From Casuarius casuarius (lineage: Eukaryota; Chordata; Aves; Casuariiformes; Casuariidae), in the NCBI GenBank assembly GCA_003342895.1, contig PTFA01000050.1:1664968-1728967 (forward strand): a DNA stretch of 64,000 bases, given 5' to 3'. A program made the translations under genes and the position numbers. The notes under the pieces are model-generated. The model had not been told where the DNA came from and did not search any database. It was given only the letters and a program-made list of their open reading frames with translations. Below are positions 1 through 12,080 of the stretch, one piece after another (position 1 is the stretch's first letter; each line of letters opens with the position of its first letter).

Positions 1-1935
1 AGGATTTGATTTCTGCCTCGAACTTTTTACGTTTTTAATTGGCCCCATGTTGAACTCCTCCCTGCTTTCTAGTGCCCCTCTGTTCTCGCAGAGAAGTATC
101 AGTGTTGAGAGACGCAGCATTTATGAGAAATAGGAAAGCAGTAGTAATAGATGCAGTAAATTAAGCAGAAATACTTTGTGTAGAACCAAGAATGGGTAGT
201 ATTGTGAGCTAACTGCTGCAGACTTGGGGAAAAAATACCTATTTAACACGTCCTCTGGGAAATGTGATAGGGTGGTCTAAATAATGACTGTGGAATAATT
301 AGAGTAAATATGATTTATTTTCTTAAACTGGTAGGTAGTAGGTGATAGCTGTTCCTAATACCAGTGTAATTCTGCTGTTCTGTCAAACAGGCAGACAAGC
401 ATTCAAACCAGCCCAGAAGCAGTATGTCTGTAACACCAAACCTCTGACCACCCACTGCAAATTGTCATCTGTCGTGTGAATATCATACCTATGTGGCAAT
501 TCTGTATTTCCTACAACTACTATAAAGTCTCATCGGATCAGTTTTCATCACTCGCAAGGTGATTCCCAAAGAATTTGCTGGTGGTCAGGAAACTCCAATG
601 AAGTTTCATTTTAATAAGTGAATACCTCATTTTAATATCTTTAATATTGATAATGTTCACATATTTAGCTACTTGCACAAACTTAACTACTTGCTGCCTG
701 GGGCTTAGAGTTATGAAATACAAGTAAAATATTTGTACTCCGACATTTTAACAAACATAACTAAAGATTCTGTGGGTTTATTAGGGGCCTTTTGTTGTGT
801 CCATATTGGAAAACCTAAATGTGACATCCCTTTAAATTTGCAGAGGAGACAGTAAAATAATGTTTTAAGACACATTTTAAAATTCTATTTGAGTTAATTT
901 TAACTGTTTATATGTATATTACATTTTCTACTTTATGCTCTGACTTGAGTCAATAGGTATCCAATGCAAGTGTAGTTCATTTATATATAAATTGATATTC
1001 TGTCCCTCATTACCTATATTTCTAATGCATTCTGATACATTAGTAAATAGACTTGTCTGATTAATCATTAGCACATGAAAAGAATTAGCTGTCTACTGCC
1101 AAGTGGAACTATTGACAACGATAATAAGACCAGTGAGTGTATCATCTGGAAGCCGGTGTTTTACAGGAAGGCTGGAAATGGGTGGTATGCCATTTGTACA
1201 GTGAAACTGCATGACAGAAGTCATCTGTCTGTGCAAAAGAAAAATAATAATTTCTCTATATGCCTTCATGTATTTCTACCACTAAAATACAATAATGTCT
1301 TTGTGCCAATGGTATTGATTGGACTGCTTTCATGCCATCTTCAGTCTGTTATTCAGAATGAGGAAAAAGACATAAAATATATTTTTGTTCAAAGCAACAT
1401 GTATAAGTTTCCAGAATAATTTTAAAGAGGAAAAAAAGAGAAACAAAATATACCCTGTTTTGAATACTGTATCATCTCGCTACTGTAAGTCAGCTCAGCA
1501 CAAAGGGGTCATCACCCTATTATTTGAAACTAGTCATGTGATTTTCCCTTTATTTGCACCATTTAAAAGCATAATTTAAAAGCACTGCAGTACAATTGTC
1601 ATAAATATGAAAGTTAACTATACGATAAAAGCAGCACCTTAATTTACCTAAGCCTTGTGAATCATTTTATTATGGCTTGTACAGTATATTCACTGTGTGA
1701 GGAGCATTTGTTTCCGGTGATGAGAGCAGTGCTGCTGCTCAGCGTGAGGAGCTGGCTGCTTGCACCTTTTCTCAGGTGCTCAGAAATTCACGCGGTGGGG
1801 AAATGTTTATGAAATGCAGACAACAAAGCTCAACAGGACTTTTTCAACACATCATTAGCCTTTCAGTGTGTTCAAATAATATACCGTTACCAAGGGGAAA
1901 AAGGTGTTAACCATATTCTGAGCATCTTTAATAAA
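1..1935. other. Noncoding AT-rich stretch, no gene recognised
   Basis: I see no coding exon, RNA gene or repeat that I can name here. The longest open frame is 114 codons at 1075-1419 on the plus strand, followed by an overlapping 64-codon frame at 1385-1579. Neither contains a motif, signal peptide or domain I recognise, and both are of chance length for DNA this AT-rich. Confidence 0.6.
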
Positions 1936-2091
1936 GGCGGTATGCGTGTAACCGCACCGCAGCGCGCGGGGCCCTCCCTGCGGGCTCCCGGGGCCGGGGC
2001 CGCCACGAGCACCCGCGGCGGGTGCCCCACGCTCTGCTGCAGCCGCCGGCGGGGCGGGAGGCTCGGCGCGGCCTGGAGCTGCTCCCACGTC
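1936..2091. promoter_or_regulatory. Isolated CpG-rich islet
   Basis: About 150 bp of very GC-rich sequence rises abruptly from AT-rich flanks. By hand I count about 24 CpG dinucleotides between 1938 and 2089, while the flanking kilobases have almost none. On the plus strand G runs at about 1968-1971, 1982-1984, 1990-1993 and 1996-1999 could form a G-quadruplex with one long loop. Open minus-strand frames (1855-2088 and 1887-2162) cross it, but their products are Ala/Gly/Pro/Arg-rich low complexity, as any GC-rich DNA would give. It may be an orphan CpG island, a promoter or first exon of a noncoding or unseen gene, or a GC-rich insertion. It is shorter than the usual 200-bp CpG-island threshold. 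The compositional jump is seen directly; the role is inferred. Confidence 0.55.
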
Positions 2092-3109
2092 CTTTTCCTA
2101 TCTGTTATCTCAGCTTCATGAAAATGGGATACACAAAGGTGCTTTGAGTGAGGAGAAAACACTCGTTCTTCCTATATATCCGTAAGTTACTGGACTGTAG
2201 CTTAGGCAATTTGCCACTCAAAGGCTTCTTTCTTTGTAAATTGATACGCTCGGGCAGACAATCTGCCAGTGACTTTCACCATCACTAAGACATACCAGGG
2301 TTTCTTACCTGGGAAGGGAAATGAGATTCAGCAATACCTGAGCACTATACTTTTATCCGGTGCACTATATGAATATATCCTTAGATAATCAAATATTACC
2401 CACACTTTATACAAATATGTAAATATGCATAACTGTAAAAATAGGTAGGCAGAATAATTGCAGACACGGTTAATAATGGAATTTATCTTAGCATGTTTAT
2501 GTGAAAATAAAAGGGGTATGTTGTGAGGGAAAATGGTAAAAGCAATAATATTTGCAGACTCGAAATATCTAATATGCATAGAATTAAAAAACAGATATAG
2601 TAATTGGTATATTATTACATGTAAGATATGAATGAAGGAGAAAAAAAAGCCACAGAAAAACCCAGCCTAGGGAAAATATGAAAAATGTGACAGCATGCGT
2701 ACATATATTTGTCCGCGGAGGACTACTACCCATAGGTCAAATATAATTTGCAAAGGAGCTATTTTCAGATCCTTTTAAAATTCAGTTGAGAAGAATACAT
2801 CCACGTGTTTGATTTAGGCAAATTCAAAAGCCTAAGTTAAGTTCGTTCAGATTCAAGACCTAATGTGCAATCTCCTTAACCATTCCCGTATTTATAACTC
2901 AGAGTATGACTAAGGCCATTTACATTAATACGGATTCACAGGATGGGGCTGTGAAGTTTGCTGTATTCAGCTTTGTTACTACCGTATTTATAGTGTTTAG
3001 ATTGCATAGTATCAGTGCTTCCTAGGTTCACCTACCAGTGTTTTTGAGACTCTGTCCAGGGACCTAATTAGTGCTTGAATTTGCAGTTCTCTTGTAAGAA
3101 AAGTGCTAC
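2092..3109. other. Noncoding stretch, nothing recognised
   Basis: AT-rich sequence with many in-frame stops. The longest open frame, 83 codons on the minus strand at 2328-2579, has no recognisable content. Confidence 0.6.
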
Positions 3110-3170
3110 ATTTAACATAAGTCAATGGGACTTTTACTTGTGCAAATGCTGTTGGATCAGGCTCTTACTG
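3110..3170. repeat. Fragment of ancient palindromic element (saurian MITE-like)
   Basis: The segment contains 'aagtcaatgggac' followed by 'tgttggatcaggctctta'. This closely resembles one half of a palindromic nonautonomous DNA element common in bird, crocodilian and turtle genomes, whose consensus runs from a central 'cattgacttcaatgggac' to a terminal 'gcaggatcaggccc'. Only one half is clear. Family identity is from memory and unsearched. Confidence 0.5.
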
Positions 3171-4887
3171 TATGCGAGAAATATTTCAGCTCAACGACCT
3201 TCTCTTTGCCATATTTGAAACTGAAGCAAAAAGAAGGTCATTGTTTTATGAAAAATATTAAAAATTCATGATATGTTTGGGTGTCTGCACTTGGATTCCT
3301 GGAGTAAATAATACTAATGGTATATTTTCAACGTGTCTCTTAGCAATTACTGTATATTATGTAAATACTAGCAGGTAGCATACAGTAAATCTGCAACTGA
3401 AGAAATACTGACTTGAAACAAACTCATTTTAATTGAGAAACAGTGAACTTTTTGTGCCTTTTTACTGGTCTCAGATTCATGGTGTAACAAATCCTTAATT
3501 TCCTAAGACAGTACACAGAGAAACTGTAAAATGCCTTTTTCAGTGTTAAGGGAATAAAGCAAGCAGAAAGACATTTTTACTAAAATAAACAACTTGATTA
3601 AAACCAATGCTGTAAAGTGTGAGTGTGAAAATCCCACTTTAATTGTGAAAGAGAAGAAAAGCATCCTCCCTACGAAGAGATACACCATCAGCAGCACGTA
3701 CAGAAGAGAACAGAGTAGAGAAATACCAACATACTAGAGCAACGTACCTTCACAGAAGGTAATGACAATAACTCACAAGTTTCCATTGTGGCTACACGTT
3801 GCTTTTGTTTTCTGACTCAGTGCAATAACGTTCCTGAATACATTTATGTAACCCGTTTTCCAGGAAATTAACTCTTTCCAGTAGTACTTTGAAGAGGAAT
3901 ACTCTGGAGCTCTGGCAGCTCCAGGCACTGAGTCCTAACTCAACACGTTAAAAATAGCATGAGTAAGACATAGCAAAATCAGCTGTATCTTACAAAATAT
4001 AGCCTGTTCTTGAGCGCAGTGTCCTTGGCGTTCAGACCCAAACACATCCAGAGTGATAACAGGCACCGGCTGAAAATGTGAGCACTGTCTTTCCTACGTC
4101 ATGTAGCCTGACAAGCAGCACCAAGGCAACGGGAGCAACAGGCACGTGCAGGTCCAGATGCTTGGGCATGCTTGCACACTTGCACACCGGACACTCGTAC
4201 CTCTTTGAATGCTGAAGAAATAGTACACATGACCAAAAGGGAAAATGACTTTCTTGTGATATTGTTGCAGGGTGTACTGAATTCCTGATTTTCATTACTT
4301 AGTTGCAAAAGGATTTTTTTAGACTGCTTGAGAGAAAAATTGTTATCTATTTCTCTAAAACTAGCAGTTAGCCATCAAAAAAAGCAAAGGTCTAAGTATT
4401 TATGTATTTCCCCAGAGCTACATTTGCCTTGATCGTTTCTATTTTCTTAACTGCTGTTCTCCCCAACTAATATGCCAGACTTGCACATATACGTATCAAT
4501 AGTACACGCTTTGTATTTCATTGAGGTCAAGGGAAGGAGACACAGACAAAACAGAAGTATCTGTGTTTCCAGAAATCTTGCTTTGCAGCTGTTTCACCAC
4601 CGAATTTCCATTCATTGCAGTGATGCAGGTTCAAGTCCTAATACTCTTCTCCACATGTTGATCGGCTTCAATGCTCAACTCTCTCTGGAGTTAGCGTTAA
4701 AGTGCACTGTGTGTTGAAACACAGATCGCTGAGGTCCACAATGACATCTAAAAGATTTTATCCATCTGTGATATTTCTTAGTTTGCTGTGTGTGAATTTT
4801 AGTTTGAATTTCTCAAAGGGATCTTTGCAAAATATTCCCATTTCAGCTCATCAGTAAATCATTTAATCAAAGTAATGTGTTTGGGGG
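3171..4887. other. Noncoding stretch
   Basis: No gene recognised. At 4032-4308 the sequence is slightly GC-richer and two overlapping minus-strand frames (87 and 69 codons) are open, without known motifs. A short direct repeat of 'cttgcaca' occurs near 4171-4186. A string resembling a pol III B box, 'ggttcaagtcc', lies at about 4628, but no matching A box or tRNA fold is visible. Confidence 0.55.
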
Positions 4888-4914
4888 CTTTTTGTTTGTT
4901 TGTTTTTTGTTTTT
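4888..4914 (+). repeat. T/G-rich simple repeat
   Basis: A degenerate (TTTG)n tract on the plus strand. Confidence 0.8.
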
Positions 4915-7900
4915 CACTTCTTATAGCAATTTTTTCCTTGCTAAGGACAGGAGCTTTTGCTTTATTGAGTGCCTTTACCTTCCTATGGAAGGTGATAACA
5001 TGGCATAGAATAAGATTTTAAGCAATACTAGATGAAAGGGCTTAAGGAATTGAAGATTTTCATAGACATCTGTGTTTCTAGTTATGGGAATAAAACATAT
5101 CATTGCGTGCTTCAAAATTTGAGTCCTGCAAGCTGCTGAAGGTACAGGGCTATGCTTATAGAACAGCAAACATGTGCATGTGGTTTAATTGGCAGATGTC
5201 ATCACATTTAGGCCAGGTCTTTCTACATGGCTCACATAGGCCAAAGCAGGAGCTGTCTATTAAAAGAGTCAAAAGTAATTTCCCTGTTTTACTTGAAGTC
5301 TGTTTTAAAAGACTTGAAGTAAAGTTAATGAAATGTCCCTTACACACCAGATACACACAGATATTGTTAAATGTTGAAAAAACAACTTGGCATGTTTATA
5401 ACTAAAGAGTAATTGAAAAATACAGTAAAAAATGTAAAGTGCAACTTGTGATTTGTTGTGAATGTTAGATGCAAAATAATTTAATTTACCCGTTAAAAAG
5501 TGTTAAATATGTTTAAGACTAGATTGCAAGCCTCCATGTCAGACTGAGTAGAATCTAATTGCTGAGTAGTTTAAACAAATCCAGTGAGGAAAAAAGTACT
5601 ACCTAGTGTAATGGTATCACAGTCTATTCCCATTTTTCATATGAGAGATCAGAGCCAGAATTTCCAAAAGCTGGTGTATGGAAGTAGGCTAGTTTGTTTA
5701 GCTGAAGGGTTTGGGCTCCTCTCTCCGCTGGGGATCTCAAAAGGAGATGGTCATTTTTTCTGAGGGCTCCATGTACTACAGGAGAATGTGCAGTTCTCAG
5801 TATTCATCCTCTGTATTTTCACTACCCAAAACATATCATGAATGGTGCAATGGTAAAGGTAGCTTTTAAAAGTGGAATCACTTTTTGAGGGGGGGATAAT
5901 ACAGGACATGTAATGAAATCCATAAACATACGTATGTTGTATGTTTGTAACAATTGATTTGGTGCACTGTTATCATTTGCAAAAACTACTACAGATATAT
6001 TTTTTTAATTTAAGGGTCATTCATTTCATTGTAAGTGCATTATTCTTTTATTTTATAAGCTCTAGAAAATGTTTTATAATGAAAAGGTTAACCATTAAAG
6101 TAAACTAAATTTCAATGTTTTACTTACGTAGTTTTTACAATGGCAATGAATCATAAAGCACACAGACATTATATTAAAAGATTACTTTTCAAAATTAATT
6201 GACAGGGTTCCTTTAAAGTTTTACTTGTCATGACAAATTATACTCCAGTATTTTAAATACTGCTTACCAGTTTTCTGAGTGATATAAAACAGGGTAAAGT
6301 GGACAGTACACTATGTCTTGTTAGATTTATTTCAGTTAATATGAATTTTCCTATACCATGAAAAAGCATTTTAAGGAGTAAGATACTTTTAAAAGTGTTT
6401 ATGTTTTATTATCTCATCAGAGAATATTGTGTGGAAGTTTGTAAGAAAGCACCTGGCGTTATTCAAAGCTGGTATTTTCCATATAAGGTTTGTAAGACTA
6501 TGTATACATTGTTGCTAAACTGAGGCAAAAGTTCTGTTCTCAGATGAATAGGCCAAAATTTGACATCTAGCCCTACTTCTCTAAATGAGAAAATGACTTT
6601 TTCTACCAACTGCAGTTTCAACATCTCTGTAAGTGTTTTCTTAAAGCAAATGTTAGTTTAGTTTCAGAAACGTGCATTCTGCTTCTGTTGTTTAAGCAGA
6701 TGACAACGAAAAGTTTTGTGGAAATGGTCTAATGAGATTCTCAAGAAGAAAGCATAACAGTGTGGACAGACTTGGACTGAATGCTGGATTTCTACACAAC
6801 ACGTCTTGCTTGTGTAAAAGCAGTAGAATTCTATATAGAGAATTGATATTTAGTTAAAAAAAGCTTCCCCTTTATCGTCTTTTTCTCATTAGTGGGAGGA
6901 GGCAAGGACTGAGTTGAAACTCTGTTTCCAAAAACAATGGCCAGAATAGGCGATAAAAGAATTTGATTGGTAATACAATTTTATGCAAATAGTCTCAAAA
7001 ATTCATAGAAACAGTTATATTTTTCTTCAAAGCAAGTAATAAAAGAAAAATACTTATCCCACATAACTGAAAACTGAGGTCTGTTTATGACTTGAAAGAT
7101 GCTAGAGAGTTTCTAATGGATTCTGGTGGGTCGATGGGGACATGATCCCAGGTTACCTGAGAGCTTGTTGAAACAGTCCATGGGATCTGCTTCTGAAGAG
7201 GAAGGGCAGCTGAACAACAGGAGGAAAGACCAAAATGATGACAACCGTTAAGTTTCAAACACAGATGGAAAGTAAAGGGACTCAGGAGGCAAACTGACCA
7301 AGGAGACATCCATCATACCCAGAGTACATGCTGTGGAAATGATATGAAGGACAAAAATAGAAGTGTTTGGCCTTGAGCAAAGTTCTGTGCTGTGGGAAAC
7401 AGAATCACTTTCTATCATAATGCTGTGGGCAAAGTGCTAGGAAGGAAAGAGTAATAATATATGAAATGATTGAAGACACAAAGTGCTCCTATGAAGAGGA
7501 AGAGGTATACCATGTGACTTTGATAGATCCTAGGCTCACACATGTAAAACACATGTAAATGGCAAAAGAAAGCTTCCAGCTATTCCCATTAAGAAAGCAC
7601 ACATATATGAATTCAAATCTAGCTGGATTACAGAGTCCTAGCTACAATATAGTCCCAGCAATGCTGATCAGCATAATAGCGATTTAATAGAAAAATATGG
7701 CTAAGTCCTGGTGAAATATCATAACATCTTTTTGAAACCTCTGGACAAGTAAGTAGTTGATAAAAACAAAAGCATTATGATTTAGAGGGGACACAATAGA
7801 GGACATGCAGGTAAGGGCAAATAAGGGATTTTTCACAATGTCACAGCATAAGCATTCAGCATACTGGTTTAAGCATATTATACCTGTTTATTTTTCAGTT

Positions 7901-8882
7901 CCGAGCAAAAAAAAGAAGAAATTCTGTACGGAGTAGGAAGACCTACAATGTTTTCATTTCAAAGAAAAAGAAAAATTCAAAGAAAAATTTTTCATTTTAA
8001 AGTTACCATATAGTTTCACTACTCAATAGGGAACATTCAGCAACGAAACTCACATTTTGGCTATCTTCATAAGGTTAGATAGTACATGAATAAGACATCT
8101 ATTGCTTGAGTTATCACCATCTTTTTGCACGTTTGAAGGCTGAGCAGCTTTATTCTTTTGGTCAATTGTTGAAGGTGAACAGCAGTTACAGTTGTGGAAT
8201 AATGCACTATTCCTGCCATTGTCATTGGTGCTGCCTGCTGTGGCTTCATATATGCTTGCCCTGTAAGACAAAGAAGGTAGTGAAGAGTATTAAATATCTG
8301 TACTGCATTCTGTAGTGCACAACAGAATATGCACCTCTCTTGAGCACTGACAGATTTTTTTTTTCTAATTCGTGTATTGCAAGTTATTTAGGCAACGGAT
8401 AATTCTTCGGTCAGGCCCTGAGAGTATCCAAACTGTGGCATGGCTGGCTTTCCTTCATCTTGTCATTACAGGTGGATGTACACTTTTTATTGCTTCTTCA
8501 AGAACTCAGTTTCTCACTTGCATGCTCCTGTCTATTTTCTGCACACGCTGACATAACTCAAATGCTCAAATGTATATCTGAGCAAAATGGATATTACATA
8601 TGCTACCCATCTCATATTAGGCTACTAACAGTTGTGGAGTATGCACAATCACTTTCTGAATAATATAGTGTAGAATAATTTCAATATTGCATGTCAATTA
8701 TTTCTAAAACTGAATCACTTGTATAAATATTCACCCTATCATTTGTAATTGAAAAATGTGGGCAGAGGAGGAGAAAGAATTGCAGCTTTCTGATGGCTGC
8801 AGATTTTGTATGGCAAATGGAAAAGGTATTAAGAAACCAGCTCAGGTCACTAGTCACTCTGTCTCCCTGCTAAAAACTGTTC
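4915..8882. other. Noncoding stretch with two short palindromes
   Basis: No gene recognised. Open frames up to 100 codons (5103-5405, plus strand) overlap frames on the other strand and carry no motif. The stretch includes the inverted repeat at 5288-5323 (listed separately) and perfect 14-bp palindromes at 5925-5938 ('aacatacgtatgtt') and 7661-7674 ('atgctgatcagcat'). Confidence 0.6.
5288..5323. repeat. Short hairpin: 14-bp inverted repeat with 8-nt loop
   Basis: The arms 5288-5301 and 5310-5323 are reverse complements with one mismatch (13 of 14), separated by 'gttttaaa'. The hairpin would form from either strand. It is too short for a typical pre-microRNA and may be a relic of a palindromic element. 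Confidence 0.75.
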
Positions 8883-8902
8883 TTTTTTTTTTTTTTTTTT
8901 TT
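8883..8902 (+). repeat. Poly-T tract (20 T)
   Basis: An uninterrupted run of 20 T. It could be a poly-A tail of a minus-strand retrocopy, but I see no recognisable retrocopy on either side and no target-site duplication, so a simple homopolymer is the default reading. Confidence 0.9.
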
Positions 8903-10184
8903 AAATATATCCTGCTATTCCAGTGCAACTCTTAACTTTTTTTTTTACCATTACCATAAAAATCAAATCCAAGGAATTTTACTCTACAGAGTCATTCAAA
9001 GACATTTGTGCAGCCAGTACTAGGTGGGAAAAAATCTGAACATTTCCATCTTCATTGTTTTAATTTAAAATTTCTTGAAGTGTTTATTTCTCTTGATTCT
9101 GTTTCTGTTCTGTTTCTTTTGATTCATTCTGTTAGGAATTCTCTTTGTGATAGAATTTTTTTTTCTGTCTCTATTAGTTCCTTTTTATCTAAAAGAAAAA
9201 GAAGAATGAACAAAAACTACTCCTATCACTTTCTGAAAAATTGTAGCAAGACATTGGAAGACCAGATGCTATAGTCTTATAAATTAAAAAGCCATTATAT
9301 ACAGCCAGCTGTACCGTATAAACTCAGATTTTTATACCACATTGTGGTGTTCTGTGTATCCTCATTTGCTTTCAACATCTGCTCGGACCTGTCCATACTT
9401 CCCATATATTCGTTATAATTAATCATATGCTAGGACATACTTTTATGTTTATGAGGTTTGACCCAATAAGAAAGCTATTACAGAATACTTACTGGCTGTT
9501 TGCTAAAAAGAAAATTGTGTTCTGTTTTTGCTTTTCCTAATTAATGTAAACTGCTTTACTCTCCTGCATATTTTCTAGCTTTGAAAAAAACATCGTTGTA
9601 GGATAATTTCTACAAAAACATTATGGAGAATATACATCGTAAAAATATCAAGTGTTTTTCAGCTCCAGTGGATTGTTCACTTCCATATGAAAAAGTTATA
9701 CTATTGGGCTCTTTGATACATGTCTCTTCTTACTGGCATTTCACCATTCTTCTAGTCTACTGTTCTAACTTTTAGTGGAGAGTTACTAGATCCTATCCTC
9801 CTCTAGACACATCTCTTAATGAGACTTTTAATAAGGCCTTTGCATGATCTCCAAAACTAATTTCTGCTTTCTATGTATGGTGACACAATGTATTAAAATA
9901 CTTGAAATTCAGAGTTATTAAGTGTTTCAGCTGAGTCTGAGTTTTCCGGTGTAGACCCTGCATAGTTTCTCGGTTCAAATAGAAAATCCAAGGACAAATT
10001 CACTCCAAGAGCTTTGAATAGAGCGAGGGCAGGGTGCCACGTTTATAAGGCACTGGGAATGCCACAAAGCAAGCGACAATACCCTCACGGTGCTCGGACC
10101 TAGGCAGGCAGTAGAGTTGCAATCAGGCAAGGTCCGTGTTCCCTCCCAGGCGTTGTAGGTGTTAATGTTGTTACTGAGGGATCA
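8903..10184. other. Noncoding stretch, pyrimidine-rich then rising GC
   Basis: Positions about 9085-9185 are T/C-rich and give an 88-codon frame (9008-9274, plus strand) of low-complexity Phe/Ser/Leu content. From about 10020 the GC and CpG content rises toward the CR1 relic. Confidence 0.55.
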
Positions 10185-10450
10185 GTAGGATCTTATTTTG
10201 AATATTCTGTATCCAGTTCTGGTCCCCCAAAATCAAGAAAGAGAAACTCAGATTGGAACAAGCCCAAGGAAGAGCTGCTAGCGTGCCTGGGAGAGCGGGG
10301 AGCTTTCCTGCAAGGCAGGCTGACCGAATTTGGCTTGGTTAGCCTAGCAAAACAGAGGCTGGGGAGAGATACAGAGCCCGTATTGTGGATGTGGAGCCAT
10401 GAACTACTATAAACTGACCAGGAATAAATTTAGATGGAAATACAAGGGGT
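10185..10450 (+). mobile_element. Old CR1 LINE fragment, 3' region
   Basis: The order of several phrases matches the CR1 3' region: 'attctgtatccagttctgg' near 10204, then 'ttggcttggttagcctagc' near 10330 followed by an 'aaacagaggctgggg' phrase, then 'ataaactgaccaggaataaa' near 10410, as in the CR1 'cttaaactgg...gaacaaatttaggctggaaat' section. It is strongly diverged and no reading frame survives. CR1 is the dominant LINE of birds and other sauropsids. The 3' boundary is unclear because the GC-richer sequence continues to about 10640. Confidence 0.7.
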
Positions 10451-10680
10451 TTGTCACATGACACGGAGCAGGTCTCTCACTGGACTTAGTCCACCCCTTA
10501 GTTTTCCTAGGGAAAAGCCACCCCTGACGGGGCTGTGGGGTTTTATGAGCCTGTGGAGGCTCGGCTTGCAGTTGGCGGTTTTCTGGTCTCCCTGTAGTTC
10601 ACGAAGAGGACATATTCCCCGAGACTAGGCCTTTATCAGAAGTGGGCTGGTCGTTTAAAAACCTTCCTCTCTGAGGGTTT
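10451..10680. other. GC-richer block downstream of CR1
   Basis: Moderately GC-rich sequence with scattered CpGs. It contains a 64-codon plus-strand frame (10434-10628) of no known family. It may be the decayed end of the CR1 copy or another relic. Confidence 0.4.
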
Positions 10681-11489
10681 GATATCGTTATTTGTCTGGA
10701 AGCCAAATAAGGTAATAGGGAATATTTTTTTCCCTGTATTTGGCTATAGCTGATGTATACATAGTGGATAAAAGAAAGTATGTGGCAAGAAGTAATTTCT
10801 AAGAATCAAATGTGCCTAAAGAGCGTAGGTTTTTCCATCCTTCGTTCACTTCATTAAAAGTAATGCAAGCAAAGTTTTAAAATAACTTTAATAAGTGTTT
10901 AATAGTTCCTAACACTTTTGAATGGAAATGGTTGTATTATCTTTTCCATGTAGGAGATACTATAAGGCAATGATTTTAAACTGGATATTTGCAGAATTAT
11001 ATCTACCATATAAACACGTAAACTTTTCAAATTTAGACACATTTGGGGTTTCTAAGAGCCTGATTTTTTAAAGATACATTTTTAGTTTGTGAAAGTTTTC
11101 AGTGCACTTTGAAACGTATATGCATTGGGCTTAAAGGCAAAAGGAAGCAATGAGTGGTAAATTACTAGTGGCTGAAATAAAACAGTGTTTCAGGATCAAA
11201 GTATGGGCCAGCATTAACACAAGCCTCTCTAAATTTTGGTATGTTTTCAATTCTACAGCTGAAATTGATGCCAGAAGAGTCAGATTATATTTATTTAATT
11301 TCCCCCTTTTTATCATCACAAATGCACTGAAATACATAGCACGTAACACTCTGCTTGCATTTCCCCGGGATGTATATATAGTCCTATGACTATTGAAAGT
11401 ATGTGAGTCAGAGTAAAACTTTGTCTTCAAAAGTGTGAACTGACTATACCTGGTGACCATGAGAAACTTGAAACAGATTACATTAAGCT
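10681..11489. other. Noncoding stretch
   Basis: No gene recognised. Frames on opposite strands (11131-11460 minus, 109 codons; 11150-11389 plus, 79 codons) overlap each other, as expected of chance frames. Confidence 0.6.
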
Positions 11490-12080
11490 GTCCGATATGG
11501 CGTCACTGATTAATAATGATTGAGGCTGTAATAACCATGCAAATGTAAACTATTCATTTATTCCAAATACATATGAATTGGGAGAATGATATCTCATATA
11601 ATCTGGTGTTAGTCTATTCACTGCATCATAAAAATTAATTTGTCTAATTAATGACATTAGTCCTTTTATACATGCATAATTCATATTAATTGATAGGTCT
11701 GCCTAAAAAGAGTACCTTTTGGAAGAAAAATGATCCTATTAGTACAAGTTTAATCCAAATCAGGGCTGACAAAGCATGGTGCTTTCAAGGCTTATCTCCA
11801 GCTTTGTTAATTGTCATAAGCATTCTAAATTGATTATTCTTACATTAGCATGGGACATTTCATTCATCAATGCTTTGCTATAAAGAAAATTTGTCTAATG
11901 GATTTGGGTAGCAGCACTAAATAAGTGTGTTGGTCCATTTTTCCACAGTAGCTAGAGGGGTATTCAAAGCATATTAATTCACTAATACTGAAAAAAATTA
12001 ACTATTAAAATGTATAGAAATATCATACAAAATTAGATTTCTGACACTGAATAATTTTTATGATATTTCAATAGTAATTG
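11490..12080. promoter_or_regulatory. Candidate conserved noncoding element (inference)
   Basis: A long stretch with no repeats, dense in TAAT/ATTA homeodomain-type cores (for example 11505-11520 and 11630-11700), 'atttgcat'-like octamer fragments and balanced AT-rich text, for example around 11800-11880. This texture is typical of vertebrate developmental enhancers in gene deserts. Nothing in a single sequence proves conservation, so the call rests on appearance only. Confidence 0.25.

Noticed and set aside
1855..2162. Two overlapping minus-strand frames through the CpG islet, possible first exon
   Set aside because: The Ala/Pro/Gly/Arg-rich product is what any GC-rich DNA yields. No splice partner or homologue was recognised. 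Kept only as a CpG islet.
4600..4660. pol III B-box-like 'ggttcaagtcc' at about 4628, possible tRNA or SINE
   Set aside because: No A box at the right spacing, no cloverleaf arms and no SINE body recognised.
8883..8902. Poly-T as the tail of a minus-strand processed pseudogene
   Set aside because: No recognisable retrocopy adjacent and no target-site duplication seen.
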